The notes under the pieces were generated by a model. It made no database searches. It was not told the DNA's origin and saw only the letters and a program-made list of their open reading frames with translations. Below, one piece after another: positions 17,700 through 24,897 of a DNA stretch of 36,033 nucleotides (the first letter of the stretch is position 1; the number at the start of each line of letters is the position of its first letter). Position numbers and translations under genes: made by a program. Source of the stretch: an uncultured Bacteroidales bacterium (GTDB lineage: Bacteria; Bacteroidota; Bacteroidia; Bacteroidales; F082); assembly GCA_900317155.1 (NCBI GenBank), contig ONFO01000040.1, positions 1 to 36,033 of the forward strand, given 5' to 3'.

Positions 17700-19229
17700 T
17701 TAGTATTCGTTGACCTCCCAGCCCCATGGGATACCATTGCTACCCGAGGACCAACAGGATGCACCCTTGGCCTTGGTGAATGTGCCAGGATTGTTCACTT
17801 CGTAGAGCCAGTCTGTGGTGCAGTTAGAGCCAGGGGGGATGTTGGTGGCTAAGCAGATCAAAGCATCGAGGTTACCGCATTCGTAAAACATATTAAAATA
17901 GCAGCTGTCGACTAATTCCGTGGCGGGCAGCACGAGGGTCTTCGCCCACCCTATCTGGTTGCATCCTTTGAACATGTTCGAATAGCATCCAGGGGCCAAT
18001 GTTAAGGCGGGCAACTCGGCGGGGCCGCCCGACAGCTTGGAGCACCCGGCAAACATGCCGGAATAGCAGTTTTTGCTCAGCGTCGTGGCGGGCAGCAGCA
18101 GACCGCTTACATCGATGATAGTGAATTCGAAATTGTTTCCAGCGAAAAGGCCTGCGAAAGAAGCACCTTCCATTGTGGTGATCGTCGCAAAGTTATTCTC
18201 GTCCACTAAACTCATGATGTTGCCAGTCAACATCACATCGCTATTGACAATAATATTGGTAGACCCATTGGTGCCGTTGCCGTAGAAACGCACCACGTCG
18301 TCATGGTTGACCTCGATGCTGTAGATATTGCTCCCGGACTCGCAGATTATGGGTTCCTTGTTGCCGCCGTTTATCGAGTACTTCATTCCCTCCGAAGGAT
18401 CGCTCACAGAGATTGTACCACCATTCCCCATCACCGTCATCGTCAGCGGGTCGTTGGCCCCCATAGCCGTCAACTCAAAACTGAAATGCAGAAAATCATT
18501 TTTATGGACAGGAGGAATGATAATTTCTATATTGTCGTAATCCACGGGAGCAACGGTGACGGTCACTGGTTCTTCACTGGGAAGCAGGATGGCCCAGCGG
18601 CTGGTGGGAGTTTCGGGGTACAGTGAGATTTGCTCGTTTCCGTAGCGGGAGGGGGTAAAGGTGTTGTCGGCAAAGTCAATAATCACCTGGTTGTTTATTC
18701 CCTGGATATAAATTCTCGAATCCTTGCGAATCCAGTTGGTGGTGAACTCCACCAAGGCGCATTGGTTCTCCAATGTGGTGGTGTAAGAGGCTTTACCTGT
18801 GGAATAAACCTCCGTTGAAGTGCCGTAGGAAATCACGGGATAGGGATTCTCGTATTGTTCGTAGATGGCAACAGTGTATTGCGTTTCATCAACTTGGGTA
18901 ACATCTCCTCCTCCCAAGTAGTAGAAATGCAGCGGTTGGTCGCCGTTTTGCGTAAGATTGAGGTCGCCGCTGAATTTGTTCGGGCTGGAGTTATATTCCA
19001 GTGTGCCAACACAGGCACCGTTGTAGCCAACATAGAGTTTGTCGCCATCACTGAAAGAGACAACACCAGTTAAGGTGTCAACATCAGCTCTTGAGCCCTT
19101 GCCCACGTTCACGGTGAGGTGAACAAGGTTGCCTTCTGTGTTTTGGGGCGTGGCGGGTTGTTCCTTCTTGCACTGGGCAAGGCCGAGGGCCAGCACCAAG
19201 GCTGCCACGAAAATTGCCAACTTTTTCAT
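17700..19229 (-). CDS. BspA-like surface lipoprotein
   Basis: A 509-aa lipoprotein (lipobox LAQC, Cys20; Lys-Lys follows the Cys). Residues about 35-280 form a beta-rich region resembling fimbrillin/BACON-neighbouring folds (VHLTVNVGKGSRADVDTLTG, WAILLPSEEPVTVTVAP). The C-terminal part (about 370-470) has three irregular repeats of the form LPA-x-xLxxxCYxxMFxGCxxL, as in BspA/LRR_5 surface proteins. It is probably surface exposed and may bind host or matrix proteins by analogy. Its ATG overlaps the stop of the small upstream gene as ATGA, so its expression is tied to that gene. Confidence 0.8.
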   Translation of the reverse strand: MKKLAIFVAALVLALGLAQCKKEQPATPQNTEGNLVHLTVNVGKGSRADVDTLTGVVSFSDGDKLYVGYNGACVGTLEYNSSPNKFSGDLNLTQNGDQPLHFYYLGGGDVTQVDETQYTVAIYEQYENPYPVISYGTSTEVYSTGKASYTTTLENQCALVEFTTNWIRKDSRIYIQGINNQVIIDFADNTFTPSRYGNEQISLYPETPTSRWAILLPSEEPVTVTVAPVDYDNIEIIIPPVHKNDFLHFSFELTAMGANDPLTMTVMGNGGTISVSDPSEGMKYSINGGNKEPIICESGSNIYSIEVNHDDVVRFYGNGTNGSTNIIVNSDVMLTGNIMSLVDENNFATITTMEGASFAGLFAGNNFEFTIIDVSGLLLPATTLSKNCYSGMFAGCSKLSGGPAELPALTLAPGCYSNMFKGCNQIGWAKTLVLPATELVDSCYFNMFYECGNLDALICLATNIPPGSNCTTDWLYEVNNPGTFTKAKGASCWSSGSNGIPWGWEVNEY

Positions 19230-19522
19230 TGCTCGTCCTCCTTTTTCTTCAGTGCAACATAGCCGAGGCCCGCGCCAATCAGGATGGCGATGCCGCTACC
19301 CAAAGGCGCTTCTTCGAAAGATTGGATTTCCACGTTGAGATCCAATGCCTCTTCTTCACCTTTGGTTTGGAACAGGCCTTCTCCAGCGAACAGGTCATTG
19401 AAGCCAAACAATCCTCCAGGTCTTTTTGAGGTTCCCTGTGCTATTGCATTGGCCGGCAGCATCATGGCCGCCAGCCCGAGCGATAGTACGATGGCTTTCA
19501 GATTCATTTTTTTAGTTTTCAT
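19226..19522 (-). CDS. Small exported protein with a PLGSG-type C-terminal sorting-like signal
   Basis: A 98-aa protein with a signal peptide (cleavage near ANAIAQ, residue 29) and a short acidic mature part. Its tail has three parts: APLGSG (about 72-77), a hydrophobic Gly-rich helix (IAILIGAGLGYVAL) and a basic end (KKKEDEQ). This layout is the hallmark of exosortase/archaeosortase substrates such as the PID-CTERM and PEP-CTERM proteins; PLGSG is close to the PID-GG form of Bacteroidetes, but I cannot place it in a named family. It is the first gene of a coupled pair with the BspA-like lipoprotein. The leader is long: the nearest -7 element (TATTTTTG) is at 19693-19700. Confidence 0.7.
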   Translation of the reverse strand: MKTKKMNLKAIVLSLGLAAMMLPANAIAQGTSKRPGGLFGFNDLFAGEGLFQTKGEEEALDLNVEIQSFEEAPLGSGIAILIGAGLGYVALKKKEDEQ

Positions 19523-19589
19523 TTTGTTGGTTTAGAATTATAGAGATTTAATATTTAAAGATTCAAGATTTAAAGATTCGGGGATTGGG

Positions 19590-19606
19590 ATTCCCCTTTG
19601 GGGAAT
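19590..19606. repeat. Hairpin in the leader of the small exported protein
   Basis: Arms ATTCCCC (19590-19596) and GGGGAAT (19600-19606) with a TTT loop form a 7-bp stem inside the predicted 5' leader. The neighbouring 19545-19580 is AT-rich with repeated TTTAAAGATTC. The role is unknown. Confidence 0.45.
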
Positions 19607-19692
19607 GGAAAGCGTTGTTTTTTTTTTGTTTGTCTTTTTTAAATTGATGATTTACAATAATTAAGCATTGCTTTTGTGCCGTTTTAAGGGCG

Positions 19693-19700
19693 CAAAAATA
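19693..19700 (-). promoter_or_regulatory. Promoter -7 element upstream of the small exported protein
   Basis: TATTTTTG on the minus strand, about 170 bases before the start codon at 19522; no -33 TTG at the usual distance. Confidence 0.35.
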
Positions 19701-19801
19701 CAGAAAAAATCCTTTTCGCGTGGTGGTTTTTCAAAAAAATCGACCATTATCCCAACTCGTCAAGGCCGACATCCGGCGGTTCGGGCGAGTATCAATGCAT
19801 T

Positions 19802-19912
19802 ATGACCAAGAAACGAGTAATAGGGATTGGAGAAATGGTACTTGGAAACAATATCAGCGATGATTTGGTTGCAGCTTTTAGGGCAAAAAAGGGAACTAAA
19901 AAGGGACTGTAA
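19802..19912 (+). CDS. Possible 36-aa ORF next to the tmRNA 3' end
   Basis: ATG at 19802 opens a 36-codon reading frame ending TAA at 19912. It begins with TKKRVIGIGEMVLGNN, which resembles the N-terminus of PfkB-type sugar kinases, and ends in a Lys-rich tail. No clear promoter or ribosome binding site precedes it. It may be a gene remnant left at the tmRNA locus, or chance. Confidence 0.2.
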   Translation: MTKKRVIGIGEMVLGNNISDDLVAAFRAKKGTKKGL

Positions 19913-19917
19913 GTTGA

Positions 19918-19953
19918 AATAAAACAAAAACCCGCTGAAAATCAGCGGGTTTT
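19918..19953 (-). terminator. Terminator of ssrA
   Basis: A perfect 8-bp stem (CCCGCTGA 19931-19938 with TCAGCGGG 19942-19949) is flanked by A and T runs, with a T-rich tail on the minus strand just after the tmRNA 3' end. Confidence 0.88.
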
Positions 19954-19965
19954 GCGTTCAAAAAG

Positions 19966-20364
19966 TGGAGATGGAGGGAGTCGAACCCTCGTCCAAACAA
20001 GGAACCCCCATGGTTTCTACATGCTTATTCCGCTGTTGGTTTTCGTGCCGCGCAAGGGAGCGAACGCCCTAAACGCTACCTTATCTCCTAAGGCTTCGCC
20101 TTGCTGTCGGAGCGCCGACAAGGCTATCCCGAAATTGCTTAGCACCCCGGGCTCAGGCCGGAATCAGGAATCTCCACCTGCGGGATGTCTCGTCCCCTCA
20201 CCTTGTGAAGGGATTAAGCCAGTGATCTACTGTGCTTCAATCAGGCAGCGAGAGCGTAGTTGTTTTCGCCAATTAATTTTTTGCAGTCAAGATTTACGAG
20301 CGTCACTGCGAGGCTCGACATGCTTACATGACAATTCATCTTGCTGTCAAAACCATACATCCCC
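19966..20364 (-). ncRNA. ssrA: Transfer-messenger RNA
   Basis: A 399-base tmRNA that rescues stalled ribosomes. The 5' end GGGGAUG pairs over 7 bp with CAUCUCC at the 3' end (acceptor stem), followed by discriminator A; CCA is not encoded. The 3' T-arm (GAGGGUUCGACUCCCUC) is canonical. The reading frame on the minus strand ends GAAAACAACTACGCTCTCGCTGCC-type codons then TGA, giving a tag of GENNYALAA, as I recall for Porphyromonas and close to the Bacteroides form GETNYALAA. Pseudoknot-like GC-rich stems lie between the tag and the 3' domain. Confidence 0.96.
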
Positions 20365-20379
20365 TCAAAGAACGGACTG

Positions 20380-20410
20380 CAAAAGTACAGCTAATTTCCA
20401 AACCCCGCAA
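20380..20410 (-). promoter_or_regulatory. Promoter of ssrA
   Basis: On the minus strand TTG (20408-20410), a 20-base spacer and TACTTTTG (20380-20387) lie about 16 bases before the mature 5' end. Confidence 0.65.
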
Positions 20411-20427
20411 GTGGTGCGAAAAAAAAC

Positions 20428-20456
20428 TTGCCATTTTAACGAAATTCATATCTTTG
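20428..20456 (+). promoter_or_regulatory. Promoter of the small secreted protein
   Basis: TTG (20428-20430), an 18-base spacer and TATCTTTG (20449-20456) precede the ATG at 20498. Confidence 0.65.
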
Positions 20457-20497
20457 CAGTTCATTACCCAAAGAAAACAAACTAAAAAGTATTAGAC

Positions 20498-21067
20498 ATG
20501 AAAAGAGTAGTTTTACTTGCCATGATGCTGCTTGCAGGCAGGCTCTTACTGGCACAAACTCCCTATGTCAGGGTGGATGACCGTCAGACAAAGTATGAAC
20601 AGTTGACCCATCAAACCGGGGTCCAATGCAAGATTACGGACTATGCCATCACGACGCTTTACGCCCAGCTTTTCGATGGCTTGGAAACTTCGGTAAGAAC
20701 CGTTGAGGTGGATGGAGCCGTTCAGTATTTCTATCGCATGTACCGTAAAGAAGGGAAAGAACAACCCGCTGTTGAGGTTTTTGTGGCTTACGACGACTTT
20801 GTGGAAATCGATAATGTTTTAGAGTCGTTGATTGCTGAGGAACACAAGGACAGGAGCGCTCGAAAGGATTACTGCGAGACCTTCTATCGTACGGATGACG
20901 GCTTCCAACTTGGTTACAGCATAAAAAACAGACAAACACATTGGTATCTTGTGCTGGACCGATACAGTGAGGACAAAGTCTTTTTCGATAGCGTGACGAA
21001 ACTGAAGGACAACTTCAAAAAGGCTTTGTCCAAGTTTGAGGATATAAGGAAAAAGAATGGTAATTGA
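20498..21067 (+). CDS. Small secreted protein of unknown function
   Basis: A 189-aa exported protein with a signal peptide (MKRVVLLAMMLLAGRLLLAQ, cleavage about residue 20). The mature part is charged and mixed alpha/beta with a run of aromatic residues (VQYFYRMYRKEG) and a C-terminal Lys-rich helix (KLKDNFKKALSKFEDIRKKNGN). I recognise no domain. The gene has its own promoter and converges on the sigma-54-type regulator, 10 bases apart. Confidence 0.75.
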   Translation: MKRVVLLAMMLLAGRLLLAQTPYVRVDDRQTKYEQLTHQTGVQCKITDYAITTLYAQLFDGLETSVRTVEVDGAVQYFYRMYRKEGKEQPAVEVFVAYDDFVEIDNVLESLIAEEHKDRSARKDYCETFYRTDDGFQLGYSIKNRQTHWYLVLDRYSEDKVFFDSVTKLKDNFKKALSKFEDIRKKNGN

Positions 21068-21077
21068 GATTCCTGCT

Positions 21078-22238
21078 TTAATTCAGGGGGTTCCCAAAGC
21101 GCACCACGTCGTCTTTCGTGATATCGTTTCCGCAAAGGATGACAAGACGCTCCACGATGTTGCGGAGCTCACGAATATTACCTGTCCATTGGTATTGTTT
21201 CAAAGCTTCCAAAGCTTCAGGCTCAAAGGTCGGAATGGGCTTGCCCATGTCTTGAGCTATGATTTCCAGGAAATTGCCGACCAACAGCGGAATGTCGTCC
21301 TTGCGTTCGCGCAGCGGTGGCACATTGATGACGATGACGCTTAAACGGTGGTATAAATCCTCGCGGAAGTTGCCTTTCTCGATTTCTGATTTCAGGTTTT
21401 TGTTGGTTGCGGCCAAGATACGCACATTGACGGGGATTTCTTTCTCGCCACCCACACGCACAATCTTGTTTTCCTGCAAGGCACGGAGTACCTTGGCTTG
21501 GGCAGAAAGGCTCATGTCGCCGATTTCGTCCAAGAAGAGGGTACCGCTGTCGGCTAATTCAAAGTCGCCTTTTTTCTGTTTAATGGCAGATGTAAAGGAA
21601 CCTTTTTCGTGACCGAACAGTTGGCTTTCAATGAGTTCCGCGGGGATAGCGGCGCAATTGACCTCGATGAAAGGGCCTTTGTTTCTGGGACTGAGTTCGT
21701 GCAGCTGTCGGGCCACAAGTTCTTTGCCCGTTCCATTTTCGCCCGTTATGAGTACGCGGGCATTGGTGGGAGCCACCTTCTCGATCATATCTTTCACTTC
21801 CAACATCGGTGCCGACTCGCCAATCATTTGGCTCTGTATCTTCACGGCTTTCTTGAGTACTTTGTTTTCGGTAGCCAAGTTCTTCTTGTCCAGGGCATTG
21901 CGCAGGGTGATGAGGAGGCGGTTCAAATCGGGGGGCTTGGGAATGAAGTCGAAGGCACCTTTCTTGATGGCTTCAACAGCGGTCTCAATAGTGCCGTGGC
22001 CTGAGAGCATGATAACAGGCACGTCCGACTCTTTTTTGATGGCTTCTAACACCTCGATGCCGTCCATCTCGGGCATTTTGATATCGCAGAAAATGGCATC
22101 AAATTCTTGCTCTTTAATATGTTGCAAGGCTTCCATGCCCGTTGAGGCATCGTCCACCTGGTAGCTTTCGTTTTCGAGGATGTCGCGCAGCACGCGGCGG
22201 ATAGGAGCCTCGTCGTCGATGATAAGTATCTTGGTCAT
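21078..22238 (-). CDS. NtrC-family response regulator lacking a DNA-binding domain
   Basis: A 386-aa two-component regulator. The receiver domain (1-118) has acidic residues Asp8/Asp9, phospho-acceptor Asp52 and Lys101. A sigma-54 AAA+ domain follows (about 138-370), with Walker A GENGTGKE (166-173), Walker B GTLFLDEIG (232-240) and arginine-rich ERKDDIP. The sigma-54 contact loop is GSFTSA (213-218) rather than GAFTGA. The protein stops about 15-20 residues after the AAA lid (ELRNIVERLVILCGN), with no Fis-type helix-turn-helix, so it is about 60-80 residues shorter than NtrC. It could work from solution or act on other targets. No cognate kinase is adjacent. A TATCTTTG -7 element lies at 22255-22262. 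Confidence 0.9.
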   Translation of the reverse strand: MTKILIIDDEAPIRRVLRDILENESYQVDDASTGMEALQHIKEQEFDAIFCDIKMPEMDGIEVLEAIKKESDVPVIMLSGHGTIETAVEAIKKGAFDFIPKPPDLNRLLITLRNALDKKNLATENKVLKKAVKIQSQMIGESAPMLEVKDMIEKVAPTNARVLITGENGTGKELVARQLHELSPRNKGPFIEVNCAAIPAELIESQLFGHEKGSFTSAIKQKKGDFELADSGTLFLDEIGDMSLSAQAKVLRALQENKIVRVGGEKEIPVNVRILAATNKNLKSEIEKGNFREDLYHRLSVIVINVPPLRERKDDIPLLVGNFLEIIAQDMGKPIPTFEPEALEALKQYQWTGNIRELRNIVERLVILCGNDITKDDVVRFGNPLN

Positions 22239-22254
22239 TTTGTCGAATTTTGTG

Positions 22255-22262
22255 CAAAGATA
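22255..22262 (-). promoter_or_regulatory. Promoter -7 element of the response regulator
   Basis: TATCTTTG on the minus strand, 16 bases before the ATG; weak -33. Confidence 0.5.
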
Positions 22263-22275
22263 GTGGAAATTTTTT

Positions 22276-22303
22276 GAATGCAGAATGTAGAATGCAGAAT
22301 GTA
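22276..22303. repeat. 14-base tandem repeat between divergent genes
   Basis: GAATGCAGAATGTA occurs twice head to tail, followed by the degenerate GAATTCTGAATGAA and an AT-rich run of TTTGAATTTTAAATTTTGAAT-like units up to about 22357. Confidence 0.6.
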
Positions 22304-22350
22304 GAATTCTGAATGAAGAGTTTTAAATCTTTGAATTTTAAATTTTGAAT

Positions 22351-22382
22351 TTTGAATCTTAAATCAAATATCCTTATTTTTG
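22351..22382 (+). promoter_or_regulatory. Promoter of the SUMF1-domain protein
   Basis: TTTG (22351-22354), a 20-base spacer and TATTTTTG (22375-22382), 17 bases before the ATG at 22400. Confidence 0.65.
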
Positions 22383-22399
22383 CCTCAAATTTTATCGAG

Positions 22400-23260
22400 A
22401 TGAAGAAGCTTTCTTTGATTTTAGGGTTGTTCATGGTGTCACAGTCGTGGATGTTTGCCCAAGATACTCTTCCTGCGCCTACTTCATATCGCGTCAACAA
22501 GGTGTCATTCAATATGGTACGTGTTGAGAAAGGCGGTTTCTGGATGGGCGCTCAGCACAAAGATACTGCCGAATTCAATTACGACCGTCATTCGCAAACG
22601 GACGAATTGCCGGTGCATTATGTGCAGATGCGCGAGGATTATTACATCGGTCAGACCGAGGTGACGCAGAAGTTATGGAAGGCGGTGATGGGTTACAATC
22701 CGAGTGCAAAGAAATGTCCGAAACGCCCTGTGACCAATGTTGATTATTATGAAGTCCAAGAATTCCTGAGGCGCATTGACAGCATTACGGGAATGCAGTT
22801 CCGCCTGCCTACCGAAGAGGAATGGGAGTATGCAGCGCGTGGTGGTAAGTACACGCGGGGCTATATCTATAGTGGAAGCAACGAAGTGGACCGTGTGGCC
22901 TGGCATAATGGGAATACTTCGAAGCTGAAAAAGGTTAAGAAACGTACTGCCAACGAGTTAGGTATCTACGACATGTCGGGCAATGTGTGGGAATGGTGTA
23001 GTTCCAAGTATCGCTACTTCGATAGGGAACGTAACGCGAATTTAGGCAAGGACGGAGAGATGTACTGCATACGTGGCGGCGCATGGCAGCTGCCCAAGAC
23101 CTCGTGTCGCGTGTCATGGCGCGGCAAACGCCTACCTGACTTGAAGAATTCGTTTGGAGGGTTTAGGCTGTGTTTGGACGCACGCTATGTCAAAGAGAAA
23201 GAAGAGGCCTCGGAGCCTGATATGATCAAGAAACCGTCAGAGGACGTTTCGGAGGAGTGA
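22400..23260 (+). CDS. Secreted SUMF1/FGE-sulfatase-domain protein
   Basis: A 286-aa exported protein (signal peptide to about residue 21, ...SQSWMFAQ). The rest is one SUMF1/formylglycine-generating-enzyme-like domain (PF03781): VEKGGFWMG, YYIGQTEVTQKLWKAVMG, FRLPTEEEWEYAARGG, GIYDMSGNVWEWC, then RGGAW and GFRLCLD. True FGE has a pair of catalytic cysteines; here only the Cys of TSCRVSWRG sits near that position, so catalysis is doubtful and a binding or structural role (as in GldJ/GldK-type or other Bacteroidetes SUMF proteins) is possible. I chose the ATG at 22400, which begins the signal peptide and lies just after the promoter, over an in-frame ATG at 22352. Confidence 0.87.
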   Translation: MKKLSLILGLFMVSQSWMFAQDTLPAPTSYRVNKVSFNMVRVEKGGFWMGAQHKDTAEFNYDRHSQTDELPVHYVQMREDYYIGQTEVTQKLWKAVMGYNPSAKKCPKRPVTNVDYYEVQEFLRRIDSITGMQFRLPTEEEWEYAARGGKYTRGYIYSGSNEVDRVAWHNGNTSKLKKVKKRTANELGIYDMSGNVWEWCSSKYRYFDRERNANLGKDGEMYCIRGGAWQLPKTSCRVSWRGKRLPDLKNSFGGFRLCLDARYVKEKEEASEPDMIKKPSEDVSEE

Positions 23261-23295
23261 TTCTTCAGAGGGCAATGTAGGGGGATTGTTTTTTG

Positions 23296-23383
23296 CACGC
23301 AGAAGTCGCAGAATTTTGTGAAGTGCAAAGCGACGACAAGTTAGTGTCCGTTAGGCTTCTGCGTTTTCTGCGAATTCTGCGTG
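23296..23383. mobile_element. Short inverted-repeat element resembling an empty cassette
   Basis: The 18-base end 23366-23383 (TTCTGCGAATTCTGCGTG) matches the complement of 23296-23313 at 17 of 18 positions; a third TTCTGCG lies at 23357-23363. The 52 bases between them hold no gene. It fills the gap between two convergent genes. The outward arrangement parallels the repeats around the GxxExxY gene. Mobility is inferred. Confidence 0.45.
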
Positions 23384-23418
23384 AGTTAAAAAACGGTTTC
23401 TGCGTTAGAAAAACAAAT

Positions 23419-23853
23419 TCACCGAGGTGTAAGCCTCAGTTTCTTACACCTATAGTTTATCACGGCTTTAAATTGTTTCAGCAAGTCTCCACCGATGATG
23501 CCGTCAATGCGCGGCAATCCGAGTTTGTCGTACATCTCGTGGATGTTCTCCAAATCCAATGCAACGGCTTCGTAATCATGGATTTCCAAATCTCCTACGG
23601 TAAAACTGTCAATGACAAAAGTGGCGCTCTCCAAGTCGGAGCTGCCCACACCAGCGGTCAGGCCTTCTTTCTTCTCGAATTCAATGTCTTCAATGAAGTT
23701 GGTGATGGTGTTGGGGTCGAAGACGGAGCGTGAAGCACCTGTGTCGATGAGGAAATGGGCTTCCTTATCATGTATCATTCCTTTGACCATGATATGGAAG
23801 CCTTCTCCTTCGATGTCAAGCAGTTGCAGTGGGACTTCTATATAGCGTCGCAT
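23419..23853 (-). CDS. Retropepsin-like aspartic protease
   Basis: A 144-aa single-domain protein of the clan AA/retropepsin-like type. The catalytic motif is LIDTGASRSVF (35-45, Asp37) and the second conserved element is DGIIGGDLLKQF near 117-128. Such proteins must dimerise to form an active site with two Asp residues. No signal peptide is seen, so it is likely cytoplasmic. The stop of the LOG gene precedes its ATG by one base, so the two are co-transcribed. The substrate is unknown. The 3' end contains a 9-bp hairpin. Confidence 0.85.
   Translation of the reverse strand: MRRYIEVPLQLLDIEGEGFHIMVKGMIHDKEAHFLIDTGASRSVFDPNTITNFIEDIEFEKKEGLTAGVGSSDLESATFVIDSFTVGDLEIHDYEAVALDLENIHEMYDKLGLPRIDGIIGGDLLKQFKAVINYRCKKLRLTPR
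23425..23451 (-). terminator. Hairpin in the 3' end of the protease gene
   Basis: AGGTGTAAG (23425-23433) pairs perfectly with CTTACACCT (23443-23451). On the minus strand it is followed after 12 bases by GTTTTTC, a weak T tract. It is a possible terminator embedded in coding sequence. Confidence 0.35.
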
Positions 23854-23854
23854 A

Positions 23855-24571
23855 TCAGAAGTTCGGCTTGATGGCGTATTTCTTGTAGAATTCCTTGATG
23901 ATTTTCACGGCCTCGTCGGCGGTGTCAACAACATGGAAAATCTCAAAGTCTTCTTCTTTGATCATGTGGTTGGGGAGTAAGGTGCTTTTGAACCAGTCGA
24001 TCAGCCCTTTCCAATAATCGCTACCGACCAAAACCACTGGGAAACTCACCATCTTGTTGGTCTGGATAAGGGTGATGGCTTCCGAGAGTTCGTCCAAAGT
24101 GCCGAATCCACCAGGCATGGCGATATAACCTTGCGCATAACGCATGAAGATGGTCTTGCGGACAAAGAAATAGTCGAAATCAATGTTCTTATCGTTGTCG
24201 ATGTATGGGTTGAAGTGTTGTTCAAAGGGCAGGTTGATGTTGAGACCTACGCTGGTGGCACCGCCTTTGCTTGCTCCTTTATTGCCGGCTTCCATGATGC
24301 CTGGACCGCCACCTGTGATGGTGCCAAAGCCGTAATCGGCGAGTTTTTCGGCGATCTCTACGGCCATTTCGTAATATTTGTCTCCAGGTTGGGTGCGTGC
24401 CGAGCCGAAGATGGCCACGCAAGGCCCGATTCTCGACATCTTTTCCATGCCGTCTACGAATTCGGCCATGATTTTGAACACTGACCAAGCGTTGTGGGTT
24501 TTGATGTCAGTCCACGATCTTGGATGGAAACTTTCGAGGATGATACGTTCGTCTTTTTCTGTAATGGGCAT
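23855..24571 (-). CDS. LOG-family protein (TIGR00730, nucleoside 5'-monophosphate phosphoribohydrolase)
   Basis: A 238-aa cytoplasmic Rossmann-fold protein of the LOG/YvdD family, which hydrolyses nucleoside monophosphates (cytokinin riboside phosphates in plants) to base and ribose-5-phosphate. Seen are GSART (56-60), GGGPGIMEAGNKGA (87-100), VRKTIFMRYAQGYIAMPGGFGTLDE (137-161) with the catalytic PGGxGTxxE motif (153-161). It is slightly longer than the small LOG forms (about 190 aa), matching the type with an N-terminal extension. It is the first gene of a pair with the retropepsin-like protease. No clear promoter is visible. Confidence 0.9.
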   Translation of the reverse strand: MPITEKDERIILESFHPRSWTDIKTHNAWSVFKIMAEFVDGMEKMSRIGPCVAIFGSARTQPGDKYYEMAVEIAEKLADYGFGTITGGGPGIMEAGNKGASKGGATSVGLNINLPFEQHFNPYIDNDKNIDFDYFFVRKTIFMRYAQGYIAMPGGFGTLDELSEAITLIQTNKMVSFPVVLVGSDYWKGLIDWFKSTLLPNHMIKEEDFEIFHVVDTADEAVKIIKEFYKKYAIKPNF

Positions 24572-24666
24572 AATAATTCAGTTTACAGTTGTTCAGTTGT
24601 GGGGCTTTCACATGGTCGCATGACTTGTCGAAGCAATGTGGTAGCCGAAAAAATTGATGTTTTATG

Positions 24667-24696
24667 TTGGCAGAATGACAAATTTCTGTATTTTTG
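24667..24696 (+). promoter_or_regulatory. Promoter of tRNA-Gly
   Basis: TTG (24667-24669), a 19-base spacer and TATTTTTG (24689-24696). Confidence 0.65.
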
Positions 24697-24752
24697 CAGT
24701 CTGAAATCGCAAGATTGACTCCGTTGAATCGGAGATTTCTACGAAGCTAAAT

Positions 24753-24825
24753 GCGAATGTAGCTCAGTTGGTAGAGCATCAGCTTCCCAAGCTGAGGGTC
24801 GCGGGTTCGAACCCCGTTATTCGCT
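24753..24825 (+). tRNA. tRNA-Gly (CCC)
   Basis: 73 bases with a complete cloverleaf: acceptor stem GCGAATG with TATTCGC (one G-T), anticodon stem TCAGC/GCTGA with loop TTCCCAA (anticodon CCC) and T-loop TTCGAAC. CCA is not encoded. Confidence 0.95.
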
Positions 24826-24851
24826 CATGGGACTTGATTTTAATCAAGGGG

Positions 24852-24879
24852 AGCGCGGCTGTGAGGCCGCGCTTTTTTT
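24852..24879 (+). terminator. Terminator of tRNA-Gly
   Basis: AGCGCGGC (24852-24859) pairs with GCCGCGCT (24866-24873), followed by seven T. Confidence 0.9.
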
Positions 24880-24897
24880 ATCCATTATTCCGCTGAT

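Noticed and set aside
19952-20485. 177-codon plus-strand frame
   Set aside because: It runs through the tmRNA gene in the opposite direction; the RNA structure explains the sequence.
22400-23260. Active formylglycine-generating enzyme for sulfatases
   Set aside because: The second catalytic cysteine is not seen, the protein is secreted, and no sulfatase gene is nearby.
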